Shown one piece after another: positions 7,951-16,064 of a stretch of DNA of 58,773 bases. The stretch comes from Caballeronia calidae (GTDB lineage Bacteria; Pseudomonadota; Gammaproteobacteria; Burkholderiales; Burkholderiaceae), in assembly GCF_900044055.2 (NCBI RefSeq), contig NZ_FCOX02000047.1, positions 1 through 58,773 on the forward strand, read 5' to 3'. The position numbers and the translations under genes are program-made. The first letter of the stretch is position 1. Every line of letters starts with the position of its first letter. A model generated the notes under the pieces. The model had not been told where the DNA came from, did no database searches, and was given only the letters and a program-made list of their open reading frames with translations.

Positions 7951-9312
7951 ATGAACCCCGATATCGGCAGTTTCGACAGACCGCAGGCGGAAGCGACCTA
8001 CGGCAAGATCACCCGCAGGCTGATCCCGTTTTTGTTCCTGTGCTACGTGTTCGCGTTTCTCGATCGCATCAACATCGGCATTGCGCAGCTCGACATGAAG
8101 CACGATGTCGGCTTCAGCGATCTCACCTATAGCGTCGGCGCGGGCATCTTCTTTCTCGGCTACGTGCTGATGGAAGTGCCGAGCAACCTGCTGCTCGCGC
8201 GCATCGGCGTGAAGCGCACGTTCTCGCGCATCATGATCCTGTGGGGGCTGATCGCATCGGCGACGGCCTTCGTCACGCTGCCTTCGCATCTCTATACCGT
8301 GCGCTTTTTCCTCGGGCTCGCCGAAGCGGGGCTGTATCCCGGCGTGATTTTCTATCTGACGCGCTGGTATCCGGTCGAGCGGCGCGCGAAGGTCATCGCG
8401 ATCTTCACGTGCGCGACGGGCATCGCGGGTCTCTTCGGCGGGCCGCTGTCGGGCGCGCTGATGACCTACTTCAACGGCTGGTTCGGCCTGCACGGCTGGC
8501 AGTGGATGTTCATCGTGCAAGGCCTGCCCGCGAGCGTGCTCGGCGTGGTCGCGTTCTTCTTCCTCGATGATTCGCCGCAGAAGGCGAAATGGCTCACCGA
8601 AAGCGAGAAGGCGCTCGTGGCGGACGACATCCGCAAGAGCTCGAGCGTGTCGGCGAAGCATGCCGAGCATACGTTCGGACGCGCGCTCGCCGACTATCGC
8701 GTCTATGTGATGGGCTTCGTGTGGTTCACGCAGATCGCGGGCGTGTTCGCGATCGGCTTCTGGCTGCCGACGCTCATCAAGAGCGCGGGCGTGTCGAGCG
8801 CGTTGCAGATCGGCTGCTATTCCGCGATTCCGTACTTCGTGAGCTGGATCGCGCTCATCACGCTGAACCGCCATTCGGATCGCACGATGGAGCGCCGCTG
8901 GCACTGCGCGATCGCGATGCTGTTCGGCGCGGCCGGGCTCGTCGCCGCGGCGTTCACGGGCGGCAATCTCGCGCTGTCGCTGGTCGCGCTGTCGGTGGCG
9001 ACCGCAGGCATCCTCGCGCCCAATCCGCTCATCTGGGCGATCTCGACGGACTACATCCGCGGCAGCGGCGCGGCGGGCGGCGTCGCGATGATCAACTGCC
9101 TGGGCCTGCTCGGCGGCTTCGTGAGCCCGATGATCATCGGCTCGATCAAGACGATGACGAACAGCATGGCGGGCGGCCTCGGCGCGATCGCGCTCCTGAT
9201 GGTGATCGGCGCCATCGCGGCCGTGGTGCTCGCGCCGTCGACCTCGGCCGCGCCTTCGGACGATGGCCACAAGGAAGAAAGCGGCGAAGCAGTTGCAGAT
9301 GCAACCATTTGA
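7951..9312 (+). CDS. MFS transporter, anion:cation symporter-like
   Basis: This 453-aa integral membrane protein has about 12 hydrophobic helices. It begins with TYGKITRRLIPFLFLCYVFA and FLDRINIGIAQLDM, and GLAEAGLYPGVIFYLTRWYP follows in the fourth or fifth helix region. These are hallmarks of the ACS family (GudP, phthalate and 4-hydroxyphenylacetate carriers), which imports organic anions. A strong GGAGGAG lies upstream of ATG 7951. It sits inside the hyu operon, so it likely imports the substrate of the pathway, which should be an organic anion. Confidence 0.9.
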   Translation: MNPDIGSFDRPQAEATYGKITRRLIPFLFLCYVFAFLDRINIGIAQLDMKHDVGFSDLTYSVGAGIFFLGYVLMEVPSNLLLARIGVKRTFSRIMILWGLIASATAFVTLPSHLYTVRFFLGLAEAGLYPGVIFYLTRWYPVERRAKVIAIFTCATGIAGLFGGPLSGALMTYFNGWFGLHGWQWMFIVQGLPASVLGVVAFFFLDDSPQKAKWLTESEKALVADDIRKSSSVSAKHAEHTFGRALADYRVYVMGFVWFTQIAGVFAIGFWLPTLIKSAGVSSALQIGCYSAIPYFVSWIALITLNRHSDRTMERRWHCAIAMLFGAAGLVAAAFTGGNLALSLVALSVATAGILAPNPLIWAISTDYIRGSGAAGGVAMINCLGLLGGFVSPMIIGSIKTMTNSMAGGLGAIALLMVIGAIAAVVLAPSTSAAPSDDGHKEESGEAVADATI

Positions 9313-9325
9313 CTGGACACGAACG

Positions 9326-10261
9326 ATGACTGATGCAGCAGTGCAGATTCGCGAAGTCGGCTTGCGGGACGGCTTGCAGATGGTGCGCACGATCCTCGCG
9401 AGCGAACAGAAGCTCGCATGGTGCGCGCGGATGGTCGATGCGGGCGTGCGCGATATCGAAGTGACGTCCTTCGTGCCGCCGACGATCGTGCCGCAGTTCG
9501 CGGACGCGGTCGAGGTCGCGGCGGGCGCGCTCGCCATCGACGGCCTTCATGCGGCGGCGCTCGTGCCGAACCTGAAAGGCGCGCAACGCGCGTTCGAAGT
9601 CGGTTTGCGGAAGGTGCACTATGTGCTTTCCGCGAGCAACGAGCACAACATGAAGAACGTGCGGCGCAGCACGGCGGAATCGGTGGAGGACTTCGCGCGC
9701 ATCGTCGCGGCGCGCGATGACACCGCCGGAGGCGTCGTGCTCGGCGCGGGCGTGGCGACGGCGTTCGGCTGCACGATCGCGGGCGAGGTGGACGAGCGCA
9801 TCGTGCTCGGGCTCGTCGAGACGCTCATCGAGGCGGGCGCGGGGGAAATCACCATCGCCGATACGGTCGGCTATGCGAATCCCGCGCAGGTCTACGCGCT
9901 GCTGCGTCAGGTCATGTCGCTGGCCGGCGATGTGCCGGTAGCCTGCCATTTCCACGATACGCGCGGCCTCGGCCTCGCCAACGTGATGGCCGCGCTCGAT
10001 GCGGGCGTCCGCGCGTTCGATGCGTCGCTCGGCGGTCTCGGCGGCTGCCCGTTCGCGCCGAACGCGACGGGCAACATCAACACCGAGGACACCGTGTTCA
10101 TGCTCGAAGCGCAGGGCATGAACACGGGCATCGACATCGGCGAGCTGCTGGCGATCCGCGAGAGCGTGTCGGCATGGCTGCCGGGCGAGCCGTTCACGGG
10201 CGCCATTGCCCGCGCGGGTCTGCCGAAGACGTTCGCGCGGGCGGAGGCCGTGGCGGCTTGA
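9326..10261 (+). CDS. Hydroxymethylglutaryl-CoA lyase family protein
   Basis: This 311-aa TIM-barrel enzyme of the HMGL-like family has REVGLRDGLQ (R14-D15 catalytic pair), the metal-binding CHFHDTRGLGLAN segment and the flexible-loop cysteine in LGGCPFAPNATGN (C241). The family cleaves HMG-CoA to acetyl-CoA and acetoacetate, or related 3-hydroxy-acyl-CoAs such as citramalyl-CoA. ATG 9326 is 13 bp after the transporter stop. A longer N-terminal extension from 9263 is possible but overlaps the transporter and has no family support. The gene ends only 10 bp from a convergent hydrolase gene. Confidence 0.88.
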   Translation: MTDAAVQIREVGLRDGLQMVRTILASEQKLAWCARMVDAGVRDIEVTSFVPPTIVPQFADAVEVAAGALAIDGLHAAALVPNLKGAQRAFEVGLRKVHYVLSASNEHNMKNVRRSTAESVEDFARIVAARDDTAGGVVLGAGVATAFGCTIAGEVDERIVLGLVETLIEAGAGEITIADTVGYANPAQVYALLRQVMSLAGDVPVACHFHDTRGLGLANVMAALDAGVRAFDASLGGLGGCPFAPNATGNINTEDTVFMLEAQGMNTGIDIGELLAIRESVSAWLPGEPFTGAIARAGLPKTFARAEAVAA

Positions 10262-10271
10262 CGCGCGTTCG

Positions 10272-11015
10272 CTAGGACCGGACAGCCAGCCGTTCCAGCA
10301 GATCGACGAGCAGATCCGGCGCGAGCACCATCGCGTCGTGTCCGGTGTCGATCGACTCCCAGCCCCAACCGGGCAGCGCCTTGACGCGCTCGCGCACCGG
10401 CGCGAGCGTGTCGTACGACGGATTCGCGCAATGCACGTAGGTGCAGGGCAGGCCGTTGCCCAATGGATGCTTCAGCGCGAGCGGCGTCGTGTAGGTCGCG
10501 AGCGGATGCGGCGTCAGGCGGCGGCGCACCCATCCCGCGAGCGGATGATCCTCCGGTATGCCCGTGCCCACGAGTCCGTTCACGGGCATCGCGAGCGTCT
10601 GGCCGCTCGCTCTCACCGCCTTCATGCGATCCTCGACGACGCTTTGCGGCAGCACGTCGAATCCCGCCTGTCCGTTGTCGACGAGCAGGCTGTCGAGAAA
10701 CACGAGCGAGCGGATCGGCTGTGGCATACGGTCCGCGACGCCCGACGCGACCAGCCCGCCGAAGCTGTGTCCCACGACGACGACGTCCGTCAACTCTTCC
10801 GCTTCGATCAGATTCCCGATGTCCTCGATGCACACATCGAGCGACGTCGCCGCTTCGAGCAAATGCCGGCGCTCGCCGAGCCCGGTCAGCGTCGGCGCGA
10901 ACACGCGATGACCGCGCGCCACGAGCCTGTCGACGACGAAGCGCCAGCACCAGCCGCCATGCCATGCGCCGTGGATGAGCAAAAACGTGCTGCGCGCGGT
11001 GTCTTCTTGTGCCAT
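10272..11015 (-). CDS. Alpha/beta hydrolase, esterase-like
   Basis: This 247-aa alpha/beta hydrolase has LIHGAWHGGWCW (oxyanion region), the nucleophile elbow VVGHSFGG (S84) and a late DTGHDAMVLAPD carrying the catalytic histidine. It resembles the EstC/methyl-ketone esterase and plant MES-type subfamily, which cleaves small esters. It is convergent with the HMGL gene and divergent from leuC. Whether it belongs to the hyu pathway cannot be told from the sequence. Confidence 0.88.
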   Translation of the reverse strand: MAQEDTARSTFLLIHGAWHGGWCWRFVVDRLVARGHRVFAPTLTGLGERRHLLEAATSLDVCIEDIGNLIEAEELTDVVVVGHSFGGLVASGVADRMPQPIRSLVFLDSLLVDNGQAGFDVLPQSVVEDRMKAVRASGQTLAMPVNGLVGTGIPEDHPLAGWVRRRLTPHPLATYTTPLALKHPLGNGLPCTYVHCANPSYDTLAPVRERVKALPGWGWESIDTGHDAMVLAPDLLVDLLERLAVRS

Positions 11016-11076
11016 CTGCGATTCTCCGGTTGTCTCGCCGCCGCCGATCGTATCAGCGAACGACGCGCGCAGTCAT

Positions 11077-11159
11077 CCGGGTAGTGTTTATCCGGGTACT
11101 GTTGCCACCACGCAAGCCACTGTTTTTATTGGATTTTTTCGTAGACTGGTACTACCCGG
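11077..11159. promoter_or_regulatory. Spaced inverted repeat upstream of leuC
   Basis: CCGGGTAGT (11077-11085) is repeated as the perfect inverse ACTACCCGG at 11151-11159, with a third direct half-site CCGGGTACT at 11092-11100. The set lies in the 220-bp gap between the divergent hydrolase and leuC. A CATAAT box at 11177-11182 follows, so the distal half-site sits where a -35 element would be. It may be an operator; the regulator is unknown. Confidence 0.4.
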
Positions 11160-11235
11160 GCGCCCCTTGACGGTGGCATAATCGACCCACAAGTGGTCAA
11201 ACCCATCCCCGCAGTCACACACGAAAGCGCTCACC

Positions 11236-12645
11236 ATGGCACAGACTCTCTACGACAAACTGTGGAATACGCACGTCGTCCACACGGAAGAGGACGGCAC
11301 CTCGATCCTCTACATCGACCGTCACCTGCTGCATGAAGTGACGAGCCCGCAGGCCTTCGAAGGGCTGAAGCTCGCCGAGCGTCCGGTGTGGCGCATCAGC
11401 GCGAATCTGGCCGTGTCGGACCACAACGTCCCGACGACCGACCGCTCGCACGGCATCGCCGATCCCGTCTCCAAGCTGCAGGTCGATACGCTCGACGCCA
11501 ACTGCGATAGCTTCGGCATCACGCAGTTCAAGATGAACGACCTGCGCCAGGGCATCGTGCACATCATCGGGCCGGAGCAGGGCGCGACGCTGCCCGGCAT
11601 GACGATCGTCTGCGGCGACTCGCACACGTCCACGCACGGCGCGTTCGGCGCGCTCGCGCACGGCATCGGCACGTCTGAAGTGGAGCACGTGCTCGCCACG
11701 CAGACGCTCCTGCAGAAGAAGAGCAAGAACATGCTCGTGAAGGTCGAAGGCGCGTTGCCGCGCGGCTGCACGGCGAAGGACATCGTGCTCGCGATCATCG
11801 GCAAGATCGGCACGGCGGGCGGCACGGGCTACGCGATCGAATTCGGCGGCTCGACCATTCGCGCGCTGACGATGGAAGGCCGCATGACCGTCTGCAACAT
11901 GGCGATCGAAGCGGGCGCGCGCGCCGGCATGGTCGCGGTGGACGACACGACCATCAACTATCTGAAGGATCGTCCGTACTCGCCGCAGGGCGTCGAGTGG
12001 AATCAGGCGGTCGAGTACTGGCGCCAGTTCAGGTCGGATGACGGCGCGCAGTTCGATCGCGTCGTCGAGATCAACGCCGCCGAGATCGTGCCGCAAGTGA
12101 CGTGGGGCACGTCGCCGGAAATGGTCACGTCGATCGACGGCCGCGTGCCCGATCCCGAGAAGGAAAAGGACCCCGTCAAGCGCGATGCGATGGAACGCGC
12201 GCTGACCTACATGGCGCTGCAACCGAACACGCCGATCGAATCGATCCAGCCGGACAAGATTTTCATCGGCTCGTGCACGAATGCGCGTATCGAAGATTTG
12301 CGCGCGGCCGCGTATGTCGTGAAGTCACTGGGCAAGCGCGTTGCGTCGAACATTCGTCTCGCGATGGTCGTGCCGGGCTCGGGCCTCGTGAAGGCGCAGG
12401 CCGAGCGCGAAGGCCTCGACAAGATTTTCACGGACGCCGGTTTCGAATGGCGCGAGCCGGGCTGCTCGATGTGCCTCGCGATGAACGCCGACCGCCTGGA
12501 GCCGGGCGAGCGCTGCGCCTCGACCTCGAACCGCAACTTCGAAGGCCGTCAGGGCGCGGGCGGACGCACGCATCTCGTGAGCCCCGCGATGGCCGCCGCC
12601 GCCGCGATCGAAGGCCACTTCGTCGACGTGCGCAAGCTCGCTTAA
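11236..12645 (+). CDS. leuC: 3-isopropylmalate dehydratase large subunit
   Basis: This 469-aa aconitase-family protein isomerises 2- to 3-isopropylmalate in leucine synthesis, in a heterodimer with LeuD. The 4Fe-4S ligands are visible as C347 (FIGSCTNARIEDL) and C410/C413 (GCSMCLAMN). The substrate-binding GERCASTSNRNFEGRQG follows. It starts with MAQTLYDKLW, the usual beginning in Burkholderia. leuD follows after 19 bp and leuB 23 bp later, forming leuCDB. Confidence 0.97.
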   Translation: MAQTLYDKLWNTHVVHTEEDGTSILYIDRHLLHEVTSPQAFEGLKLAERPVWRISANLAVSDHNVPTTDRSHGIADPVSKLQVDTLDANCDSFGITQFKMNDLRQGIVHIIGPEQGATLPGMTIVCGDSHTSTHGAFGALAHGIGTSEVEHVLATQTLLQKKSKNMLVKVEGALPRGCTAKDIVLAIIGKIGTAGGTGYAIEFGGSTIRALTMEGRMTVCNMAIEAGARAGMVAVDDTTINYLKDRPYSPQGVEWNQAVEYWRQFRSDDGAQFDRVVEINAAEIVPQVTWGTSPEMVTSIDGRVPDPEKEKDPVKRDAMERALTYMALQPNTPIESIQPDKIFIGSCTNARIEDLRAAAYVVKSLGKRVASNIRLAMVVPGSGLVKAQAEREGLDKIFTDAGFEWREPGCSMCLAMNADRLEPGERCASTSNRNFEGRQGAGGRTHLVSPAMAAAAAIEGHFVDVRKLA

Positions 12646-12664
12646 CTGGAAAGGTCCGAACGTC

Positions 12665-13315
12665 ATGGAAAAATTCATTGTGCATAGCGGCCTCGTCGCG
12701 CCGCTGGATCGCGAGAACGTCGACACGGACGCGATCATTCCGAAGCAGTTTTTGAAGTCGATCAAGCGCACGGGTTTCGGTCCGAATGCGTTCGACGAAT
12801 GGCGTTATCTCGATGTCGGCCAGCCCGGCCAGGACAACAGCAAGCGTCCGCTGAATCCGGACTTCGTGCTGAATCAGCCGCGCTATCAGGGCGCGTCGAT
12901 CCTGCTGACGCGCAAGAACTTCGGCTGCGGCAGCTCGCGCGAGCACGCGCCGTGGGCGCTGGATCAGTACGGCTTTCGCGCGATCATCGCGCCGAGCTTC
13001 GCGGACATCTTCTACAACAACTGCTTCAAGAACGGTTTGCTGCCGGTCGCGCTGACGGAGCAACAGGTCGACAAGCTGTTCAACGAGACGTACGCGTTCG
13101 TCGGTTTCCAGTTGACCATCGATCTCGAAGCGCAAGTCGTGCGCACGGGTGACGGCACCGAATACGCGTTCGAAGTGCCGGGTTTCCGCAAGTACTGTCT
13201 GCTGAACGGTTTCGACGACATCGGCCTCACGCTGCGTCACGCCGACAAGATCAAACAGTTCGAAGCCGAGCGCCTCGCGAAGCAGCCGTGGTTGAATAAC
13301 CGGCTCGTCGGATAA
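12665..13315 (+). CDS. leuD: 3-isopropylmalate dehydratase small subunit
   Basis: This 216-aa protein is the swivelling subunit of isopropylmalate isomerase. It carries DRENVDTDAIIPKQFLK near the N-terminus and the signature NFGCGSSREHAPWAL around residues 85-100. GGAAAGG lies ahead of the ATG. No entericidin-like small gene separates it from leuC; the gap is only 19 bp. Confidence 0.97.
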   Translation: MEKFIVHSGLVAPLDRENVDTDAIIPKQFLKSIKRTGFGPNAFDEWRYLDVGQPGQDNSKRPLNPDFVLNQPRYQGASILLTRKNFGCGSSREHAPWALDQYGFRAIIAPSFADIFYNNCFKNGLLPVALTEQQVDKLFNETYAFVGFQLTIDLEAQVVRTGDGTEYAFEVPGFRKYCLLNGFDDIGLTLRHADKIKQFEAERLAKQPWLNNRLVG

Positions 13316-13338
13316 ACACGCATAAAGGAAAGAGACAC

Positions 13339-14406
13339 ATGAAAATCGCAGTTCTGCCCGGCGACGGGATCGGTCCCGAAATCACCGCCGAAGCGGTCAA
13401 GGTCCTGAACGCGCTCGGCGAGAAATTCGAGCTGGAAGAAGCGCCCGTCGGCGGCGCGGGCTACGAGGCGAAAGGTCATCCGCTGCCCGATTCGACGCTG
13501 GCGCTCGCGAAGGAAGCCGACGCGATCCTGTTCGGCGCCGTCGGCGACTGGAAGTACGACAAGCTCGAGCGCGCGCTGCGTCCCGAGCAGGCGATTCTCG
13601 GCCTGCGCAAGCATCTGCAATTGTTCGCGAACTTCCGTCCGGCGATCTGCTATCCGCAGCTGACGGGCGCGTCGTCGTTGAAGCCCGAGATCGTGTCGGG
13701 TCTCGACATTCTCATCGTGCGTGAGCTGAACGGCGACATTTACTTCGGCGCGCCGCGCGGCCTGCGCGAAGCGCCGGACGGCCCGTTCGAAGGCGCGAAG
13801 GAAGGCTTCGACACGATGCGCTATTCGGAGCCCGAAGTGCGCCGCATCGCGCACGTCGCGTTTCAGGCGGCGCAGAAGCGCCAGAAGAAGCTGACGAGCG
13901 TCGACAAGGCCAACGTGCTCGAAACGTCGCAACTGTGGCGCGACACGATGATCGAGGTGGCCAAGGAATATCCGGACGTCGAACTGTCGCACATGTACGT
14001 CGACAATGCGGCGATGCAGCTCGTCAAGGCGCCGAAGGCGTTCGACGTCGTCGTGACCGGCAACATGTTCGGCGACATCCTCTCTGACGAAGCCGCGATG
14101 CTGACCGGCTCCATCGGCATGTTGCCGTCGGCGTCGCTCGACAAGAACAACAAGGGCCTGTACGAGCCGTCGCACGGTTCCGCGCCGGATATCGCGGGCA
14201 AGGGCGTCGCCAACCCGCTTGCGACCATCCTTTCCGCCGCGATGATGCTGCGCTATTCGCTCGGCAAGACCGAGCAGGCGGACCGCATCGAAAGCGCGGT
14301 CAAGAAGGTGCTCGAGCAGGGCTACCGCACCGGCGATATCGCGACGGCGGACGGCAAGGTCGTCGGCACGAAGGAAATGGGCGATGCGGTGCTGAAGGCG
14401 CTGTAA
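13339..14406 (+). CDS. leuB: 3-isopropylmalate dehydrogenase
   Basis: This 355-aa NAD-dependent enzyme oxidatively decarboxylates 3-isopropylmalate in the third leucine step. It begins MKIAVLPGDGIGPEIT and shows the substrate arginine region (LFANFRPA), the metal-binding VTGNMFGDILSDEAAM and the NAD-binding YEPSHGSAPDIAGKG. AAAGGAAAGAG precedes the start. A terminator follows 12 bp after the stop, so the leu operon ends here. Confidence 0.97.
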   Translation: MKIAVLPGDGIGPEITAEAVKVLNALGEKFELEEAPVGGAGYEAKGHPLPDSTLALAKEADAILFGAVGDWKYDKLERALRPEQAILGLRKHLQLFANFRPAICYPQLTGASSLKPEIVSGLDILIVRELNGDIYFGAPRGLREAPDGPFEGAKEGFDTMRYSEPEVRRIAHVAFQAAQKRQKKLTSVDKANVLETSQLWRDTMIEVAKEYPDVELSHMYVDNAAMQLVKAPKAFDVVVTGNMFGDILSDEAAMLTGSIGMLPSASLDKNNKGLYEPSHGSAPDIAGKGVANPLATILSAAMMLRYSLGKTEQADRIESAVKKVLEQGYRTGDIATADGKVVGTKEMGDAVLKAL

Positions 14407-14417
14407 ATTCCGGAAAT

Positions 14418-14463
14418 CGATCGGCCGTTTGCCGTCAGAAAACGGTCGATCGTCTCTTTTTTC
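14418..14463 (+). terminator. Terminator of the leuCDB operon
   Basis: A 13-bp stem (CGATCGGCCGTTT against AAACGGTCGATCG, one G-T wobble) with a 9-nt loop is followed by a T-rich run (TCTCTTTTTT). Confidence 0.82.
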
Positions 14464-14515
14464 CGATGTTCGCGCACGATCCGCACGAATTTCCCGCAGG
14501 TGCAGCATCAGGCTC

Positions 14516-14543
14516 ACGAAAACGCGAAAGTTTCGTGTAGACT
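14516..14543 (+). promoter_or_regulatory. Candidate asd promoter with inverted repeat
   Basis: An inverted repeat ACGAAA-N9-TTTCGT (14516-14521 and 14531-14536) directly abuts a -10-like TAGACT at 14538-14543. Transcription would begin near 14550, three bases before the leader ATG at 14553. This is inferred from position and motif only. Confidence 0.4.
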
Positions 14544-14552
14544 GCAAAAATC

Positions 14553-14708
14553 ATGGCGAAGAACTCCCAATTCTCTCTGGATTCCATCGATCGCGGCGCT
14601 GAAGCCCGCGCGACGGGTCTCGCCATCATCACGCGCATCGTGGCTGTCAAAGCCACGGCAAAAACGCGCATTACGAAAATCTCCATCAAAGCGATCACGA
14701 TTCGCTGA
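14553..14708 (+). CDS. Candidate Thr/Ile/Lys-rich leader peptide of asd (51 aa)
   Basis: This short ORF runs ATG 14553 to TGA 14706-14708, between the leuB terminator and asd. In its last 28 residues, 8 are Ile, 5 Thr and 4 Lys (ending KTRITKISIKAITIR), so 17 of 28 are end products made through aspartate semialdehyde. Four of five Lys codons are AAA, unusual in this GC-rich DNA. E. coli ThrL, the thr operon leader peptide, is similarly Thr/Ile-rich. No Shine-Dalgarno is visible. The candidate -10 box would give a nearly leaderless mRNA, or an internal GTG at 14640 could make a 22-aa peptide. It is too short for codon statistics, and chance composition is possible. Confidence 0.42.
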   Translation: MAKNSQFSLDSIDRGAEARATGLAIITRIVAVKATAKTRITKISIKAITIR

Positions 14709-14729
14709 TCGTCCCTCGTGTCCGAGCGT

Positions 14730-14768
14730 CTTCCCCGCGCGGCCACGCCGGGTAAAGATGCGGGGAAG
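14730..14768 (+). promoter_or_regulatory. Hairpin in the asd leader
   Basis: CTTCCCCGC (14730-14738) pairs perfectly with GCGGGGAAG (14760-14768), 22 nt before the asd ATG. Further possible pairings lie upstream: CGTGGCT/AGCCACG at 14639-14657, AGCGA/TCGCT at 14690-14706 and ACGAT/ATCGT at 14697-14712. The last two overlap and exclude each other. There is no U tract, so any control would be translational or Rho-dependent. Confidence 0.4.
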
Positions 14769-14790
14769 TGTCCACAGTCAAAGGTTAGTC

Positions 14791-15912
14791 ATGAACGTAG
14801 GTCTCGTTGGTTGGCGCGGCATGGTCGGCAGCGTCCTGATGCAGCGCATGCAGCAGGAAGGCGATTTCGACTTGATCGAACCGGTGTTTTTCAGCACCAG
14901 CAATGCGGGCGGCAACGCGCCGTCGTTCGCCAAAAACGAGACGAAGCTCAAAGATGCAACGAGCATCGACGACCTGAAGAAGTGCGACGCCATCATCACC
15001 TGCCAGGGCGGCGACTACACCAACGAGGTGTATCCGAAGCTGCGCGCGGCGGGCTGGAAGGGCTACTGGATCGACGCGGCGTCGGCGCTGCGCATGAAGG
15101 ACGACGCGGTCATCATCCTCGATCCGGTGAACCTCGACGTCATCAAGGATTCGCTCGTGAAGGGCGGCCGCGATTTCATCGGCGGCAACTGCACGGTCAG
15201 CCTGATGCTGATGGCGCTCGGCGGCCTGTTCCGCGAGAACCTCGTCGAGTGGACGACCGCGATGACCTATCAGGCCGCATCGGGCGCGGGCGCGCAGAAC
15301 ATGCGCGAACTGCTCTCGCAGATGGGCGCGCTGAACAATGCGGTCAAGGACGATCTGGCGAACCCGTCGTCGGCGATCCTCGACATCGACCGCAAGGTGC
15401 TCGCCACCATGAACAGCGACGCCATGCCTACCGACAACTTCGGCGTGCCGCTCGCGGGCTCGCTGATTCCGTGGATCGACAAGGACCTCGGCAACGGCAT
15501 GTCGAAGGAAGAGTGGAAGGGCGGCGCGGAAACCAACAAGATTCTCGGCAAGCCCGCGATGGGCACGCCGGGCTCGATTCCCGTCGATGGCCTCTGCGTG
15601 CGTATCGGCGCGATGCGCTGCCATTCGCAGGCGCTCACCATCAAGCTCACGAAGGACGTGCCGCTCGACGAAGTGCACGGCATCCTCGCATCGGCGAACG
15701 ACTGGGTGAAGGTCGTGCCGAACGAGCGCGAAGCGTCGATGCGCGATCTCTCGCCGGCGGTCGTCACGGGCACGCTGACGGTGCCGGTCGGCCGTCTGCG
15801 CAAGCTGGCGATGGGCGGCGAGTATCTGTCGGCGTTTACTGTCGGTGATCAACTGTTGTGGGGCGCCGCCGAACCGCTGCGCCGCATGCTGCGCATTCTG
15901 CTCGACAAGTAA
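14791..15912 (+). CDS. asd: Aspartate-semialdehyde dehydrogenase
   Basis: This 373-aa enzyme of the Gram-negative Asd type reduces aspartyl phosphate to the semialdehyde, feeding Lys/DAP, Thr, Ile and Met synthesis. It begins MNVGLVGWRGMVGSVLMQRM (NADP-binding loop), with the catalytic cysteine in GGNCTVSLMLMALGG and the MRCHSQALTIKL segment later. An upstream in-frame extension is open but lacks family support. ATG 14791 gives the family-typical N-terminus. The leader is 384 nt from leuB and may hold an attenuation system. Confidence 0.96.
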   Translation: MNVGLVGWRGMVGSVLMQRMQQEGDFDLIEPVFFSTSNAGGNAPSFAKNETKLKDATSIDDLKKCDAIITCQGGDYTNEVYPKLRAAGWKGYWIDAASALRMKDDAVIILDPVNLDVIKDSLVKGGRDFIGGNCTVSLMLMALGGLFRENLVEWTTAMTYQAASGAGAQNMRELLSQMGALNNAVKDDLANPSSAILDIDRKVLATMNSDAMPTDNFGVPLAGSLIPWIDKDLGNGMSKEEWKGGAETNKILGKPAMGTPGSIPVDGLCVRIGAMRCHSQALTIKLTKDVPLDEVHGILASANDWVKVVPNEREASMRDLSPAVVTGTLTVPVGRLRKLAMGGEYLSAFTVGDQLLWGAAEPLRRMLRILLDK

Positions 15913-15948
15913 AGTAAACTACGCGCCTGGAAGCGCGTGCCAAGACCG

Positions 15949-15983
15949 AAAGCGTCGCGTTTCTCGCGGCGCTTTTTGTTTTT
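15949..15983 (+). terminator. Terminator of asd
   Basis: AAAGCGTCGCG pairs with CGCGGCGCTTT (one mismatch) over a 5-nt loop and is followed by TTTTTGTTTTT. Confidence 0.8.
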
Positions 15984-16064
15984 GTGCAGTTTTATTGCAA
16001 AAGCCGTGTTTATCGAACGGTTTTTTCGCCGTATGGTTCAATTTTTGCCGTGCCCGGAGACTCA

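Noticed and set aside
6907..9537. Very long open frame (876 codons) on the minus strand opposite the CoA transferase, hydratase and transporter genes
   Set aside because: It is antisense to three genes with clear catalytic motifs. Its Arg/Ala/His/Asp-rich translation is typical of a GC-rich shadow frame.
11086..11170. GTG-started 27-codon frame upstream of leuC with five Leu codons, like a leu leader peptide
   Set aside because: Leu content is only moderate, no ribosome site or terminator/antiterminator pair follows, and a candidate -10 box lies after it.
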